Origin: Larimichthys crocea
Taxonomy: Eukaryota; Chordata; Actinopteri; Sciaenidae
DNA length: 64,000 nucleotides
Assembly: GCF_000972845.2 (NCBI RefSeq)
Contig: NC_040013.1
Span: 558,001 to 622,000 of the forward strand
Direction: 5' to 3'
In this document: positions 49,601-59,998 of the stretch, one piece after another
How the letters are laid out: each line of letters begins with the position of its first letter
Numbering within the stretch: the stretch's first letter is position 1
Notes under the pieces: model-generated
Databases searched by the model: none
The model's input: the letters and a program-made list of their open reading frames with translations, nothing else
Told to the model about the DNA's origin: nothing
Program-made: the position numbers and the translations under genes

Positions 49601-52110
49601 GTGTATATATGTGTCCTATTTTGCCAAAAGCAACATCACAAAGACAAAGCAAAGCATGCCAGTCAATTCAAAATGCATTCATAAATCAGTACTGTATATG
49701 CATACAGTGTATACGTCCTGTATTTGTGATGAAACATTGGGCAGAATGTTACTTCTTTCTTTTCCAGATTGCAGAAAGGTGTGCATCTAACTCAGAAGGT
49801 GGACTACCCTGTATATGGACTGATGAGAGCCCAAACCTTTGACAGTTTGGTGAGTAGAAACCCTTTTTATTATTAGAAAGACTTCTTAAAGATCTCAGTC
49901 CAACCATGTACTGCATGATCAATTTTTATGTCCAAATGTTGTATATTTAATTGTACATTAACAGGGAACTACTGTCACACTGTATAAGCTGCATTATTTA
50001 GGATTCCTTTAATGTATGATGAAAGGGAATTATCACCTGATGCAGCCGCCCTCAGCTTTCTGCTCATGTGTCTGCTGCAGGTGTGAATAATCAACTGCTC
50101 ACTGCCTTCATGCTGTATACTCGCCACGTTGTGTTTACTGCTTCTCACGCTGCCCCAAGTGGCCAAAATAAATCAATGAATGCAGCTTTAAATAATGTGT
50201 CGGGTAACATTGTAATGTGCATCATCAGCATACTGTACACTGTCAGGGTCATAGCAGTAAATGTAGTAATTGATTATATCATGTACAACTAATCATACTA
50301 CATATTTCTCAATTAAGCAAACAACAAATAATTCTGAATAAAATGAATGTGGAAGTTGTGTTGTTTAAATAGAACTATAAATACTGTAGAATAGCTTACA
50401 CAATCCTGTCAATGCCATGACACTGTTGTCCACCGTTGCAAGCTAGCTGTGCCATGAGCACGTGCAGAACAAACACGTGCTGCAAAGTGAATGTCAGCTG
50501 AGCGGTGTGATTAGATGTGGATGAATATCAGTGACTTTCTCATGTCCCCTTTTGTCCCTCGGTGCGTTCCAGCCTGGGGACAAGAAGCTGGCCCACAGTG
50601 CCCAAATGTACCACTACCAGCACCAGAAGCAGCAGATGCTCTCCCTGGAGAAGTGAGTCACCCTCTGAGCCCGAACACGCTCATCTTTCCCGAGCATGTG
50701 TGTCTGTCTCCTGCCCCCCTCGTCTCTCGTCCCCTCCCTGCCCTCTCTGGCTCATCTAATCTCCGTTATCCTCTGAATATTTTATGACCGTGTGTGTCTT
50801 TTGCGTGTGACCTCTGCAGACACAGGGCTGAGCCAAAAGTTCCCGACTCAGGAGCATCAACAGATGAGGAGAACGAGGACGGAGATTTCACAGTGTATGA
50901 GTGTCCTGGATTGGCACCTGTGAGTGAACTCTGCATTATTATCTCAGCATTTATTGAACGTAATACAGCAATGTGGATGTCAACAGGTGCAATAATGATC
51001 CAACAGTGTTTCAGCACTGCTTTAGTAGGAAGCCCTTAACCAGAATTAAAGAATAGAATTATTAAACATGTATAAAAAATGCATCTAAAAAAAGAAAAAG
51101 ATATAAGCATAAGTAGTTATTATTTCAATTTAAAGCTGCACTTATCAATAATTTTCATATTAAAAATGAGCATGTGTAATGTTGCCCTCAGCATTAAGCT
51201 TCTTGTGGCTCATATTTCATTTTCTACCTGATAATCTCAGCTCCCATTGGCTTCAGTGAAGAAGCTCTGATAAATCTACTGTATGCTACATATCCAGAAC
51301 CAACGGACACAGAAAATGAGCCAGATATTTTTCTCAGGAGTTGGCGGAGACCAAACCAGAGCTAAAAGGGCAGTGAACCCTCACACCCAGCCCCAATGAG
51401 TCCAAATGAAAGATGATTTTGTTGTAGATTGGTGGATTTGAACTGTTTGCTAACACAGCTCCAAAAGGTGAAAATATATCCAGTGTGTTTTCAGCTTGTT
51501 CTTCTGCCCACAAGTGGCAAAAAATTCAATTAGTGCAGCTTTAAATGAGAGGATGTGTAACTGCCCCCAGTCATCCTTAATGCAGCTTTAATGGAACAAA
51601 GATATCATTTATGTTATTAGTTAGAAATTAGCTTTTACTGCTGCTATTAGTAAAAATGTGGAACTGCATATCTTTTTCTTTTTTTTTTTTACTTAATTTT
51701 TATTACATTCACATTTAGTCTGCTGTTTACCATTTATGATCTGCTTAATACAGCATAAGAGTATATGCTTCAGGTTAAACGTGCAAATTACATGGTTGAA
51801 TAAGAATAACACACAAACATAACAATAAAATAATAAGGTAAATAAAGGTAATTAAATAATAAGGAGCGTGAATGGAAATAAATGAATGGATTACAATAAA
51901 ATGAAATCAAATGACTTTTACTGCATTAGTATGGCCATGTCTCAACAAATATATATATATATATATAGTATATATATATTATATAGATATATTATATATA
52001 TATATATATATATATAATTATATGTAGTATATTGTATATGTGTGTTGGTATATGTATATATATATATATAATTAATGTATATGTATATGTTATATATATA
52101 TATATATATG

Positions 52111-52145
<35 letters not shown>

Positions 52146-52834
52146 ATATATATATTCCATATGGTAGATTTCCCAGACTTTATCAATGCACATATTGTAA
52201 GTTGGAGGATCGGGCTTTAACCATTTAATTGTGATACATTTAAGAGCTGCAGTCAGCCTCTTCCAATTATGTAATTATTTTTCTGAAATATTTTTTTCAA
52301 GTGCCTCAAAGTCCTCGTCAGATAACACAGAATAAATTGTATGGAACATGTTAAACTTGCATGAGGTTGATACAACTCTTCACCTCATGTTTATTCTAAA
52401 CAAGACTTATTATGAGTAATGCAAAGTCTGTTAACATTTTAGTTTAAAATGTATCACTCTTGCTCTGACCGCGGGAAATGGACTTGGACATGCCTTGTTT
52501 AGGACATGCCCAAAGTATCTGGGTATTGTTACCAATTTGTGTCCCACAGCTTAGCTGCATATCTTTTAAATGGTGTATTATGTCAGAGCTTGTGTTTCTC
52601 CATCCATTCCATCATAATCTGTTTCATTAGCTTTATCCAAGTTCCAACATAGTGTACTGTTTAGTTTCATTTTAATGTTTATGTACTGTGATTTTACACA
52701 GTCATTACTCTTGCAGAGGAAACATGATGATGAACTTTCGCCCTCTCTCTGTCCATCTGTAGACGGGGGAAATGGAGGTGAAGAACCCGCTGTTTGACGA
52801 CTCCACCCTTTACTTTCAGAGGTTCCACAAGTAA
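32851..52834 (+). CDS. npdc1: neural proliferation, differentiation and control protein 1, complete 9-exon gene
   Basis: NPDC1 is a neural single-pass membrane protein associated with reduced proliferation during neuronal differentiation. Exons: 32851-32920, 43697-43864, 46229-46318, 46420-46659, 47620-47686, 49768-49849, 50573-50652, 50820-50919, 52763-52834. They join in frame to 969 nt, 322 aa (human about 325). Visible parts: signal peptide about 1-23 (VAVFAALLALSTCL); six-Cys module in exon 2 (CPRSLDC to GRCVV); a Thr-rich stalk with Thr at 153-157 and 159-166; membrane helix about 194-211 in exon 5; cytoplasmic tail with YHYQHQKQQMLSLE, DEENEDGDFTVYECPGLAP and GEMEVKNPLFD, the strongest matches to the mammalian protein. 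All introns are GT-AG. Intron 1 is 10.8 kb. Paralogue is not determined. Confidence 0.96.
36648..36694. repeat. (AAT)n microsatellite
   Basis: About 15 perfect AAT units in npdc1 intron 1. The Asn-run frame over it is an artefact. Confidence 0.96.
40697..41592 (-). mobile_element. Tc1-type transposon, about 0.9 kb, internally deleted
   Basis: The left end (GATGGCTAAAATTATTAGAA near 40706) and the right end, read in reverse (GTGGTGGCCAAAATTATTAA), form an imperfect terminal inverted repeat. The minus-strand frame 41011-40784 reads MPERCAALTAAKGGHTKY, the typical C-terminal end of Tc1-like transposases. The element is shorter than the usual 1.6 kb and the rest of the transposase is disrupted, so it is inactive. 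Confidence 0.8.
42398..42555 (+). repeat. direct repeat flanking npdc1 exon 2, copy 1
   Basis: Near-identical to 44441-44578, sharing ATCACACCTGACGAGCAGTG, a CAGCAG run, CCCAGGCGAGGTC and TCAAAGCTGGCATTT. This copy has a longer CAG run and extra bases after the first block. It lies in intron 1. Confidence 0.92.
42885..42962. repeat. Tc1 terminal-region fragment
   Basis: ACATGTTGCTGGCATCAAAT followed by TCAAAATGGGC resembles the end portion of the same fish Tc1 family seen at 6060-6620, as remembered. It is abutted on the right by a SINE. Too short for certainty. Confidence 0.4.
42966..43172 (-). mobile_element. tRNA-derived SINE, reverse orientation
   Basis: On the minus strand the head reads TAGCTCAGTTGGTAGAGC (a box A, 43158-43141), with a box B-like GGTTTGAATCGA. 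The tail then follows: CCATCTCTCTCTCCCTGCA, TTTAGCTGTC, ATAAAAGC and a poly(A) end (poly(T) at about 42975). The tail matches the SINE at 16560 but the head is a different tRNA type. A short repeat AAGTTTCT borders both sides. Confidence 0.88.
44441..44578 (+). repeat. direct repeat flanking npdc1 exon 2, copy 2
   Basis: Partner of 42398-42555, about 2 kb downstream and in the same orientation, with exon 2 (43697-43864) between them. It has a shorter CAG run and scattered substitutions. Confidence 0.92.
45204..45234. repeat. (CA)n microsatellite
   Basis: About 15 CA units in npdc1 intron 2. Confidence 0.95.
45764..45854. repeat. (CA)n microsatellite, long
   Basis: Over 40 CA units with minor interruptions in npdc1 intron 2. 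Cys-Val and Thr-His frames over it are artefacts. Confidence 0.97.
46660..47619 (+). other. npdc1: npdc1 intron 4
   Basis: A 960-bp intron, donor GTGAGT, acceptor TTCTCAG. Around 46890-46970 there is a possible small Tc1 fragment (GGCAGCATATGTTGCTCCAA, similar to sequence near 6312). The 135-codon frame at 46916 runs through this and is not a supported gene. Confidence 0.7.
46890..46970. repeat. possible Tc1 fragment
   Basis: GGCAGCATATGTTGCTCCAA resembles the catalytic-domain-coding part of the Tc1 family at 6060-6620 (GGCGGCATATTTTGCTCCGG there). Short and decayed. Confidence 0.35.
47728..47774. repeat. (AAT)n microsatellite
   Basis: Run of AAT units in npdc1 intron 5. Confidence 0.95.
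47971..48555 (-). mobile_element. L2-type LINE 3' end (truncated)
   Basis: The minus-strand frame 48551-48216 encodes HFKVLLFAFKALNGLSPPYL, LLTVPKARLKFRGDRAF and PKLWNELPLHVR, the conserved C-terminal block of fish L2/CR1-group reverse transcriptase ORFs. The 3' tail ends in an AATCC repeat beside ACTTTATTTATATAGCAC (plus-strand orientation), typical of this group. It is a 5'-truncated copy lacking polymerase motifs. Confidence 0.85.
48960..49023. repeat. (CA)n microsatellite inside the TIR element
   Basis: About 31 perfect CA units. Confidence 0.97.
49198..49420 (+). rRNA. 28S rRNA D2 expansion-segment fragment (captured, non-functional)
   Basis: CpG- and GC-rich block unlike all flanking DNA. 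Landmarks in order: GCGCTGTCTGCCCGGGGGAT with TCAACTCGGC, then GCCGGGCGCATTTCCTCCGC with GGCGGC, GGTCGGCATGGAAAGACTCG, CGAAGGTGGCTC, GCGAGTTTTAGAGCGCCCGC. They match, from memory, the D2 region of fish 28S rRNA in the same order and orientation, with a few substitutions. Only about 220 bp is present, so this is a relic and not an rRNA gene. Open frames across it are by-products of its GC content. Confidence 0.8.
49524..49610. repeat. (TG)n then (TA)n microsatellite
   Basis: About 32 TG units followed by TA-rich units, starting inside the right-hand 16-bp flanking repeat of the TIR element. Confidence 0.96.
49850..50572 (+). other. npdc1: npdc1 intron 6
   Basis: A 723-bp intron, donor GTGAGT, acceptor GCGTTCCAG. 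Nothing else was recognised. Confidence 0.85.
50920..52762 (+). other. npdc1: npdc1 intron 8
   Basis: A 1.8-kb intron, donor GTGAGT, acceptor CATCTGTAG. It contains an AT/TG tract (51946-52155). The flanks 51670-51900 and 52190-52600 may be a decayed LINE tail, but I could not confirm a family. Confidence 0.8.
51946..52155. repeat. AT-rich alternating repeat with TG run
   Basis: Long TA alternations with a central stretch of mixed TATG units and about 14 TG units near 52113-52140. Confidence 0.95.
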
Positions 52835-55102
52835 ACCTGGACTGGAGAATGCAGTACTTCTGGTGTACAAGTAGTTCAATTTACACATATATAAACACAC
52901 TCCACACAGTGCTGTGCTCAGCCCAAGCCTTTTAACAGACAGGATGGAGCGTGTAAGGTACACGGAGGAGGAAGATGATAAGGAGTGAGGCATTCATGGA
53001 CATTTAAAAGGACGTCAGTGTGTTTGTTGTTTGAAGCAGGACTGAATCTGGGACCAATTTCTCCTGTTTTTATTTTGTCATCACTTTTTCATATTTCTGT
53101 TCACAAAAATACAATCAGCCAATATCAAAGAACCCAGAATCTCTTCTGTCAGGTAGCAGACATGCATATTGATATCAGTACAAAGACATGATTATCCACG
53201 TTTATTCATCAGTAAAAACTTTCATTCTTTCTTGAGTTCTCACTTTAAGCGCTGGTTTCATTTAAGTATTTTTAAAAAGAAATGTGATTTTAATATTTCC
53301 TGAACACACCTCCATGGAGCACCGTGATCTTCTTTATAAGTATGGTATGTAACCATCGTGTCTAGTTCCTCTATGCATGAATTGATGATGCTGTGTTATG
53401 AAACATGAGAGTCAATATGCATTTACAACTTTACAAGTTTCTTGTGCAAACTTGCTACTGATAATAAATAAATAAATAAATGTATATATGTGGGTGTGTG
53501 TATGTGTGTATACACACACACCCACACACACGTGCATATATATATTATACTATATATATATATATAATTATATATATATAGATATATATATATATATATT
53601 ATATATATATTATAATATATAATAATATGAGATATTATATAATCTTGAATGATTTCAAGGGAATTCAGTTGAAACTTCTTTACCTAGAACTCTGAAACAG
53701 AGCGAGTGAAACCTGTATCTGTATATATGGTATCTGACTAACATGGCTTGTCCCCATGGTTTTGTGATCTGTAAATAGCTGCTAATGTATACAGGAGATC
53801 TTACCCCTCTCTCTCTCTCTGTGTGTGCGTGCGTGTGTGCGTGCGTGCGTGTAAAATTGTTCCTCTAGATTTCTGAGTGCCGTGTCAAATATTGAGCTGT
53901 TGCTAGTTTCTTTATCGTTGACAATATATCAGCAGGGTTCCTACACGTATGGAAAGGACAGGAAATGTCTCTAAAAAGTGGTGACGACCAAATTTTAGGA
54001 GACACATTTGTTCTTGTGCATAATGGTTTTCAGTTGGTATGTAATTGTTGATGAAGGGGAAAGCAGAGAGTATTTGCGCATTATAATGTAGCTGCGCAGC
54101 TTTTATTAGATGGGAACAGGCAACATTTGAGCGGGCGAGTCTTCACCAGGCAAAACATGACAAAGAGCATCAAACCAATCAAGTACAAATATACTCAAAC
54201 GCTTTCAACATGACAAAACATATTGTCATGAATTCAATCAGCATCATAGGAATGCTTGTATCTTCCCTTGCCCGTGTGGCTGACTGGATTGGTATAACCC
54301 TGATAGATATTCTCTGCTTTTTCCTTCACTGAAGCTGTTATCCTCACCTGGCCTAAATGCTGTATAGGACTTGATGTGCACAACTACCTTTCTGTATTCT
54401 GTAGTCATCTTGCCTCACAGCGTTGATTCTAGATATTACACACTTTAGGATGATTCTTCTGTTCCAGTGTCAGATGTTTGGCAGGCCCTGGATGTAACTG
54501 TGGCCCCTCGCTGTCGTCTCTCAGGAAAGCCGCCCTGTGCGGCTCCTCTCTTCAGCCTGCTCCCACTGTCTCAGCCTCTCGGCTCTCCCACAGCGGAGCA
54601 GCACGTTAAACTGTACTTGACCTGCACACATACACATACATGAGTGTCAATATGTAAAAAGAAATACCTACAAAAGATACCAGGGAGTATTTACACTGGA
54701 ACACTCTTTAACTGTGTTGTAAAGACTGTTTTATCCAAACCTAATGAGCTTGTGGAACAAAATGATGGACAAAATGTTGTTTGGAGGGATGACGCAATGC
54801 CAGAAAAGATACAATTCTTATGTTGTTTGCCTTTTATAAATGTTAATCTGCTTTCCCTTCACCAATGCTACAGAGAGCTAAACAAAAACCGAGCAGGTTG
54901 TCTTGTTTTGGTCATTCCCTCTCTGATGATGAATGGGTCGTGAAGGAACTCTAGAACAAGCAAACTACCTAGGTTAGCTACCTTTGATACAGACTGTTTT
55001 CAGACTACATATAATGAATTCTATACACTACACAGAACTTCTTTACAACTTCTTTGTTTAGCATGCATGTGGTTATACCACAGCTGAAATGATGGAAATA
55101 AA
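52835..55102 (+). terminator. npdc1: npdc1 3' UTR region and candidate poly(A) signals
   Basis: Candidate AATAAA signals lie at about 53462-53480 (an AATA-rich run), giving a short 3' UTR, and at 55097-55102, giving a 2.3-kb one. The interval contains an AT-rich tract. A GC-richer stretch at 54480-54610 has no recognisable coding content. Which signal is used cannot be told from sequence. Confidence 0.45.
53460..53645. repeat. AT-rich palindromic tract
   Basis: AATA units, then GTGTGTATACACACACA-type inverted sequence around 53490-53530, then about 110 bp of TA alternation. Confidence 0.93.
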
Positions 55103-56725
55103 TATTTATATAACCTGAAGTGAAACACTGCTTGTTCTCGAGTCTTTTTTGTTTTTTACATGTTTGACATATTTCATGGAGAAATTAGGGAATAACTTGT
55201 GTGAGCCCCACAAACTAAACTCACTTCCTTTATATTGAGGTATAGGCGTGATACAGACATCAGATTGCAAAACTTGGACAAATAGATCCAAACTACTAAA
55301 AAGAAGTGAGGAAATAATCTGGATAATATGTGTGACCTAATAATTAAAATCTCTTTAGAACCTCTAAGATCTCTTTTTTTGTCCCATAAGGGGCTCTGTA
55401 CTTTGTAAATGAAAAAGCAGTGGTGAAGAAGACCACCTGCTGGCATCACACGGTAGTGACGGGTTTGAGTGGGGTTACATCTCAGCTCATCACATCATTC
55501 TGATTTCTAAAATGAAGTCTGACGTATTATTAACACAATAACAAAACATTGAAATGTCCTGCTCTCATAATTTCACTTGACCTTACCTTTATCTTCAGAG
55601 CGGTGTCTATCAGTTAACAGGATGAGGGAAGTACTTGGATCCTTTAAAGTCACAGTACAATTGGAAAAACACTGAAAACTCACAACTTGGAATGTTGCAT
55701 TCAAAACAGAATACATCTAATTTATGTAGAATGCTCACTGTCAGTGTTTATATCCATGTGATACAGCACACAGTTTACAGCCACTATGTAAAGTGGGCTC
55801 TTACAACACGGTATAACAGAGTCATAAAACTCAACTGTTTGGTCGTGTCGAAGAAAATCTTCGAGTCCAGTTAAGATGTTTGCTGTGGTGGTGTGTTTAT
55901 TAAGTAGCATGCCGGCACGCTGGTGAACTGCCTGTCACAGAGGGTATCTGAGCCAGTGAGCTGACCAGGAGCGAATAATGAGAAACTCTTTTATACAGAA
56001 AACAGCCATGGTTACACAACATGTAAATAGGGATGGATCAAAAGGTGGGGAAGGTAAGAGAAAGGAGTGGGTGTAGGTGACATAGGGTAGACACTTACAT
56101 GAGGGTCTTGAAGCTGGAGCCAGATGGGCAAAAGGGCAAGAATACACATTTGGTATGTGAGGAAGGTTCAAGACCTAAACAATGGGGTTGGGGTGATTCC
56201 AAGACATAGTTTGGTTACTCAGTTAGCAAGTCTACACTGCCCCCAATGTGTATTACCGTGATCAAGGTTTCTATATGTCAGGATGTATTTCATCAGTCAT
56301 CTGCACACCTGAGATAGAGAATAATTGTATGTGCACTATGAATGTTAACATAGTTTCCATAGATACTAATTAAACTGCTAGACACATATAGTAACAATTC
56401 ATCATAAGTGATGACTTGTGATATTAATATTGTGTTTAATATTGTGTTTGAATGTGCAGCTATTAACTTTATATGTCACACTGACAGAAGTATAGAGTGT
56501 CTGTAATATAAATACATGCAGTATTTATGAGCACAGTACTTAATTCATTTGTACTGACACATTAGTGTGTGTGGCTGTGGCTCTGTCAATAAGAAAGGGC
56601 AGAGTTAGAGGTGTGAGGTTTGAAGATAGTTTACAACAAACAAACATACTGTTCCAAAATCTATCTGAATTTGAATGATTTGATAGTCTCAGAGTTAGTT
56701 TAATAAAAATAAATCTAAAGTCCGT

Positions 56726-56770
<45 letters not shown>

Positions 56771-58715
56771 CAAAACCTACGTCCATGACATGCAAATAGT
56801 TCTGATATTATCATCAAAGAAAGAAAGTTAATAAGTCTCCAAATGTATATTGAAGCTATTCTGCATCACACTTTTATATTTTATACCATACATAAGTGCC
56901 CTTGTTCATAATACTTTATTACAATAAAACAATCATTACATTTGAAAAAATAAAGACATCATTTATAATCAGGATCATAGCTAACATCAAGGACTCTAAT
57001 GTTATGTCATTTTATTTCAAGCAACAAATGTCTGTCTGTGTTTATGAGTGCTGTCTCTGTGGACACGATACATTATAAACTGTTTCATTTTTCATTCAGC
57101 TACATACTGCACGTGCTTTTTCAGCAGAATATTCACTCAGTCACACTGACAAGTGTTTTCAGTGGAAAAAAAACTGTAGCTGACGATACTTTTATCACCA
57201 CACCCTACAGCGATGCCACATCACCAGTGTCACAATGAAACCTGTGACCTTTAAGTTTTCTGCTGTTTGCTGTAGGAAGAATACATACACAACAGGGATT
57301 CAGGCAATTCAGTACTTATGCTACCTTACTATATATATGACTCATGTTGATTCCATGCATTAATTAATACAAGCTGTCCTATGCTGAGAAATGTTTATTG
57401 AAGAGTGATCAAGGAGGATTTATCAATGCTCGAGTCACAAAGACTAGAACAGATCATCAGTTAAGGAATGTAAATTTACAGTTACTTCATACATTCATTT
57501 TTATGGGATCAAATGAACTGGATTCCACTTTAAAACATAAAAGTATGTATCAGCATTTGTTCAGAAAGTAGAACAGTAGCTGTTCTGATAGAAATAGTGA
57601 TTATTAAGTTAATTAATGCTAAGTGTTTAGTAATGGTTTGAATGAAAAAAAAAACTTGCCTCAGATGCAAACATTTGCATCACATTTTCATGAGCCTGCT
57701 ATGAAAATAGAACCTAAAACATTTTAATTGCATGAACAATTTCCAGTGTCAAAATGTTAGTCTTTTTTCAGTTTGCTTACATTCATTGTTTGTTGCATAT
57801 TAGCCCATATATTTATACAGTACAGTATGTTGTAGATTTATGTTGTAAAAGTATCACAATAGTTGGTGTGTAGAGTTCACTTCCATGAAGAATATTCAGT
57901 TATGACTTGTTTATACAAAATGTAACACACAAACTCTGTTTTCACACCTCAGCATATGTGTCATAAGCAGGTGCGTGTGACTGAAGTCACAGAAAAAGTC
58001 AGATTCAGCTTCGTTATTCCAACACTGAAAAGGGAATTTGAAGACATTCACTTAAAACACGCTTGATAAGCACTTTGGTATCTTTAATAGATTTTAGTCT
58101 GTTTTTTTAATTATAAATTATAATATTAAAAAAAATTATAATTATTAATTAATATTAAAATAACAATAATTATTAATTAATATTAAAATAACAATAATTA
58201 TTATATTAATTATTATAATTAAAAATAACATTTTGTTGAAGTTATCTGAAAATGAGTCTTTTGTATCTACAGATACTGCAGGTCTCAAGTCTGCCACGCT
58301 GAACCAACAGACACTGTTTCTACAGACACTGGCTCTACGTTGGGCGTTTCACATTTTTGTTTCATGTTTCACAGCAACTGTGTGAATGTGTATGAATGTC
58401 AGCTTCTTGTCAATGAAATATGTAGTGTAAAAGTGCTAGAACAGCGAAGTACAGTCCATTTACCATTACTGTAGTTTCTCCTTTACACTTGGAAGGAGAG
58501 GGTAAGGCAAGGTGGTTGCAATCTGCAACTAGACCCCTCAATTCCACTAAATCCCACACACTGGTCCTTTAAATTTGATCTTGCTTAACCATTTAGTTTC
58601 AGTTTTCTGAACTTAGATGCTGAACAGGTGACGATCTAAAAAGTATTTAGTTAGTTTAGTATTTAGTTTGAAGCCCTGAGCAGATAAAACTCCAGCAGCC
58701 TGTTTGAGGACTATA
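55103..58715. other. intergenic region between npdc1 and fut7
   Basis: Convergent intergenic space. It holds a GT microsatellite (56727-56769) and a pair of AT-rich tandem units near 58140-58200 (AATTATTAATTAATATTAAA, occurring twice). No exon was recognised. Confidence 0.65.
56727..56769. repeat. (GT)n microsatellite
   Basis: About 20 perfect GT units between npdc1 and fut7. Confidence 0.96.
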
Positions 58716-58721
58716 TTTATT
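58716..58721 (-). terminator. fut7: fut7 candidate poly(A) signal
   Basis: TTTATT on the plus strand reads AATAAA on the minus strand, about 230 bp downstream of the fut7 stop codon. Confidence 0.5.
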
Positions 58722-58951
58722 TATGTTTGCATACAAACTCCTACTTCCTTTTTTATACAGCGCACAGTCAAACCAACTTCCTGAGATTTGTTTCTGTGGT
58801 ATGCACTTTATCAAAACTAACAGCTGAATGAAATGAAATGACATGAAATTGTTTCAGCATGGTATTCCACATTTGCATGTGCTAATCCAGCCGTATCAAC
58901 TGTCCCAGTCAAAAAACCTCACAGACCTGAAAGCAGGAAGAGATAAAAATC

Positions 58952-59998
58952 TTAGCTGATGACCCAACTCTCAAGATCATGATAGACTCGATGAGCTGGC
59001 AAACCGGGATACTTAACACATATCTGGCACAGCCTTTCCCTCCAGTCAGTGTAGGTTTTAATTCTGTGCGTGCGATGCCACTGGAAATACTTCTCATAGG
59101 CCTGCTTGTCTGTGGCCACATGCTTCAGATAGGCAGCCAAATCTGCTGTGGTTTTGAAATCAGCCACATGGATAAAGGAACCAGGGGGAGCCAGGGCCTC
59201 GTATGTAGCCCGGCTTGGGCCGAGAACCACAGGTACAGCTCCTGCTTGGAAAGCGTTCCTCCAGAGCTTCTCACTGATGTAGTCTTTCACCTGAGAGTTT
59301 TCAAAAGACAGGTAAAAAAGACAGTTTGCAATGGTGGGCAACAGCTTTTTGTTTGACAGAGGTCTGTTGTTCCACTTGCCATATACGTCAATGGGAATAT
59401 GCTCCTTTAGACTTTGGTAAACACTAGCCCGAGCCTGTTGAGGTTGGTATTTGCTGACTACCCAGCTGACAAAGCAGGATCGATTTGGAGCAGCCTGGAA
59501 GACAAGCCCATCACCTCCCAGCAAGGTCTTTCCATAAGGGATAGATATGTCTGCGTCTCGTCTGTAGCTCATCGTCCAGTTAAAGAGGCTGTTGAGCTGT
59601 GTGAGGTTTGCATTGTTGACAGGTGGCTCCAAGGACAGCCACACCCAGTGCTGGGATGCCGGGCGAACCTGATGCAGGGGCAGTGAGGACAGTCCCCTGC
59701 CTATCTCTTGGTGGTGGAAGACAACCACGTCAGCAGCAGAGAAGGTAGATTTATTATTAGTAAGGAAACAGCGGCTGATGTTGTACAGCTCGAAGCATTT
59801 GTCTCCGTTGAGCCTGAAGGAGCGCCCAAACGGCCAGTGCCACAGCAGGATGCTGATGTTTCTCTCTGGAACAGCTAGATGACGCTTCTGCTGATAAAGC
59901 TTCTGGTCCAAGAAGCTGTAATAAAGCAGTTGTGAGAGGAAGCTGACGGGGAGGAGGAGAAGGAGGAGGAGGAAGGCTCTGGATCCAGATGTTGTCAT
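58952..59998 (-). CDS. fut7: alpha-(1,3)-fucosyltransferase 7
   Basis: FUT7 is a Golgi type II membrane enzyme of family GT10. It transfers fucose from GDP-fucose to GlcNAc of sialylated type 2 chains, the last step to sialyl-Lewis x, the selectin ligand of leukocytes. The single uninterrupted frame is 348 aa (human about 342). It has a short cytoplasmic end, a membrane anchor at about 8-30 (LLLLLLLPVSF), a stem, then the catalytic domain. ILLWHWPFGRS (50-60), WVWLSLEPP (118-126), NWTMSYRRDADI (140-151) and the GT10 signature FYLSFENSQVKDYISEKLWR (228-247) with VPVVLGPSRATYE match human FUT7 closely. The C-terminal TDWRERLCQIC (318-328) matches FUT7 better than FUT4 or FUT9. Six N-glycosylation sequons: 47, 73, 82, 131, 140, 172. 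Linkage to npdc1 also points to FUT7. The usual HHRE reads HHQE here. Confidence 0.93.
   Translation of the reverse strand: MTTSGSRAFLLLLLLLPVSFLSQLLYYSFLDQKLYQQKRHLAVPERNISILLWHWPFGRSFRLNGDKCFELYNISRCFLTNNKSTFSAADVVVFHHQEIGRGLSSLPLHQVRPASQHWVWLSLEPPVNNANLTQLNSLFNWTMSYRRDADISIPYGKTLLGGDGLVFQAAPNRSCFVSWVVSKYQPQQARASVYQSLKEHIPIDVYGKWNNRPLSNKKLLPTIANCLFYLSFENSQVKDYISEKLWRNAFQAGAVPVVLGPSRATYEALAPPGSFIHVADFKTTADLAAYLKHVATDKQAYEKYFQWHRTHRIKTYTDWRERLCQICVKYPGLPAHRVYHDLESWVIS

Larger units (their letters stand above)
47687..49767 (+). other. npdc1: npdc1 intron 5
   Basis: A 2.1-kb intron, donor GTAAGA, acceptor TCTTTTCCAG. It consists largely of inserted DNA: an AAT microsatellite, an L2-type LINE tail, the 28S-carrying TIR element and a TG/TA microsatellite. 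Confidence 0.85.

Noticed and set aside
58979..59686. Plus-strand frames opposite fut7
   Set aside because: Antisense shadows of the GT10 coding sequence.
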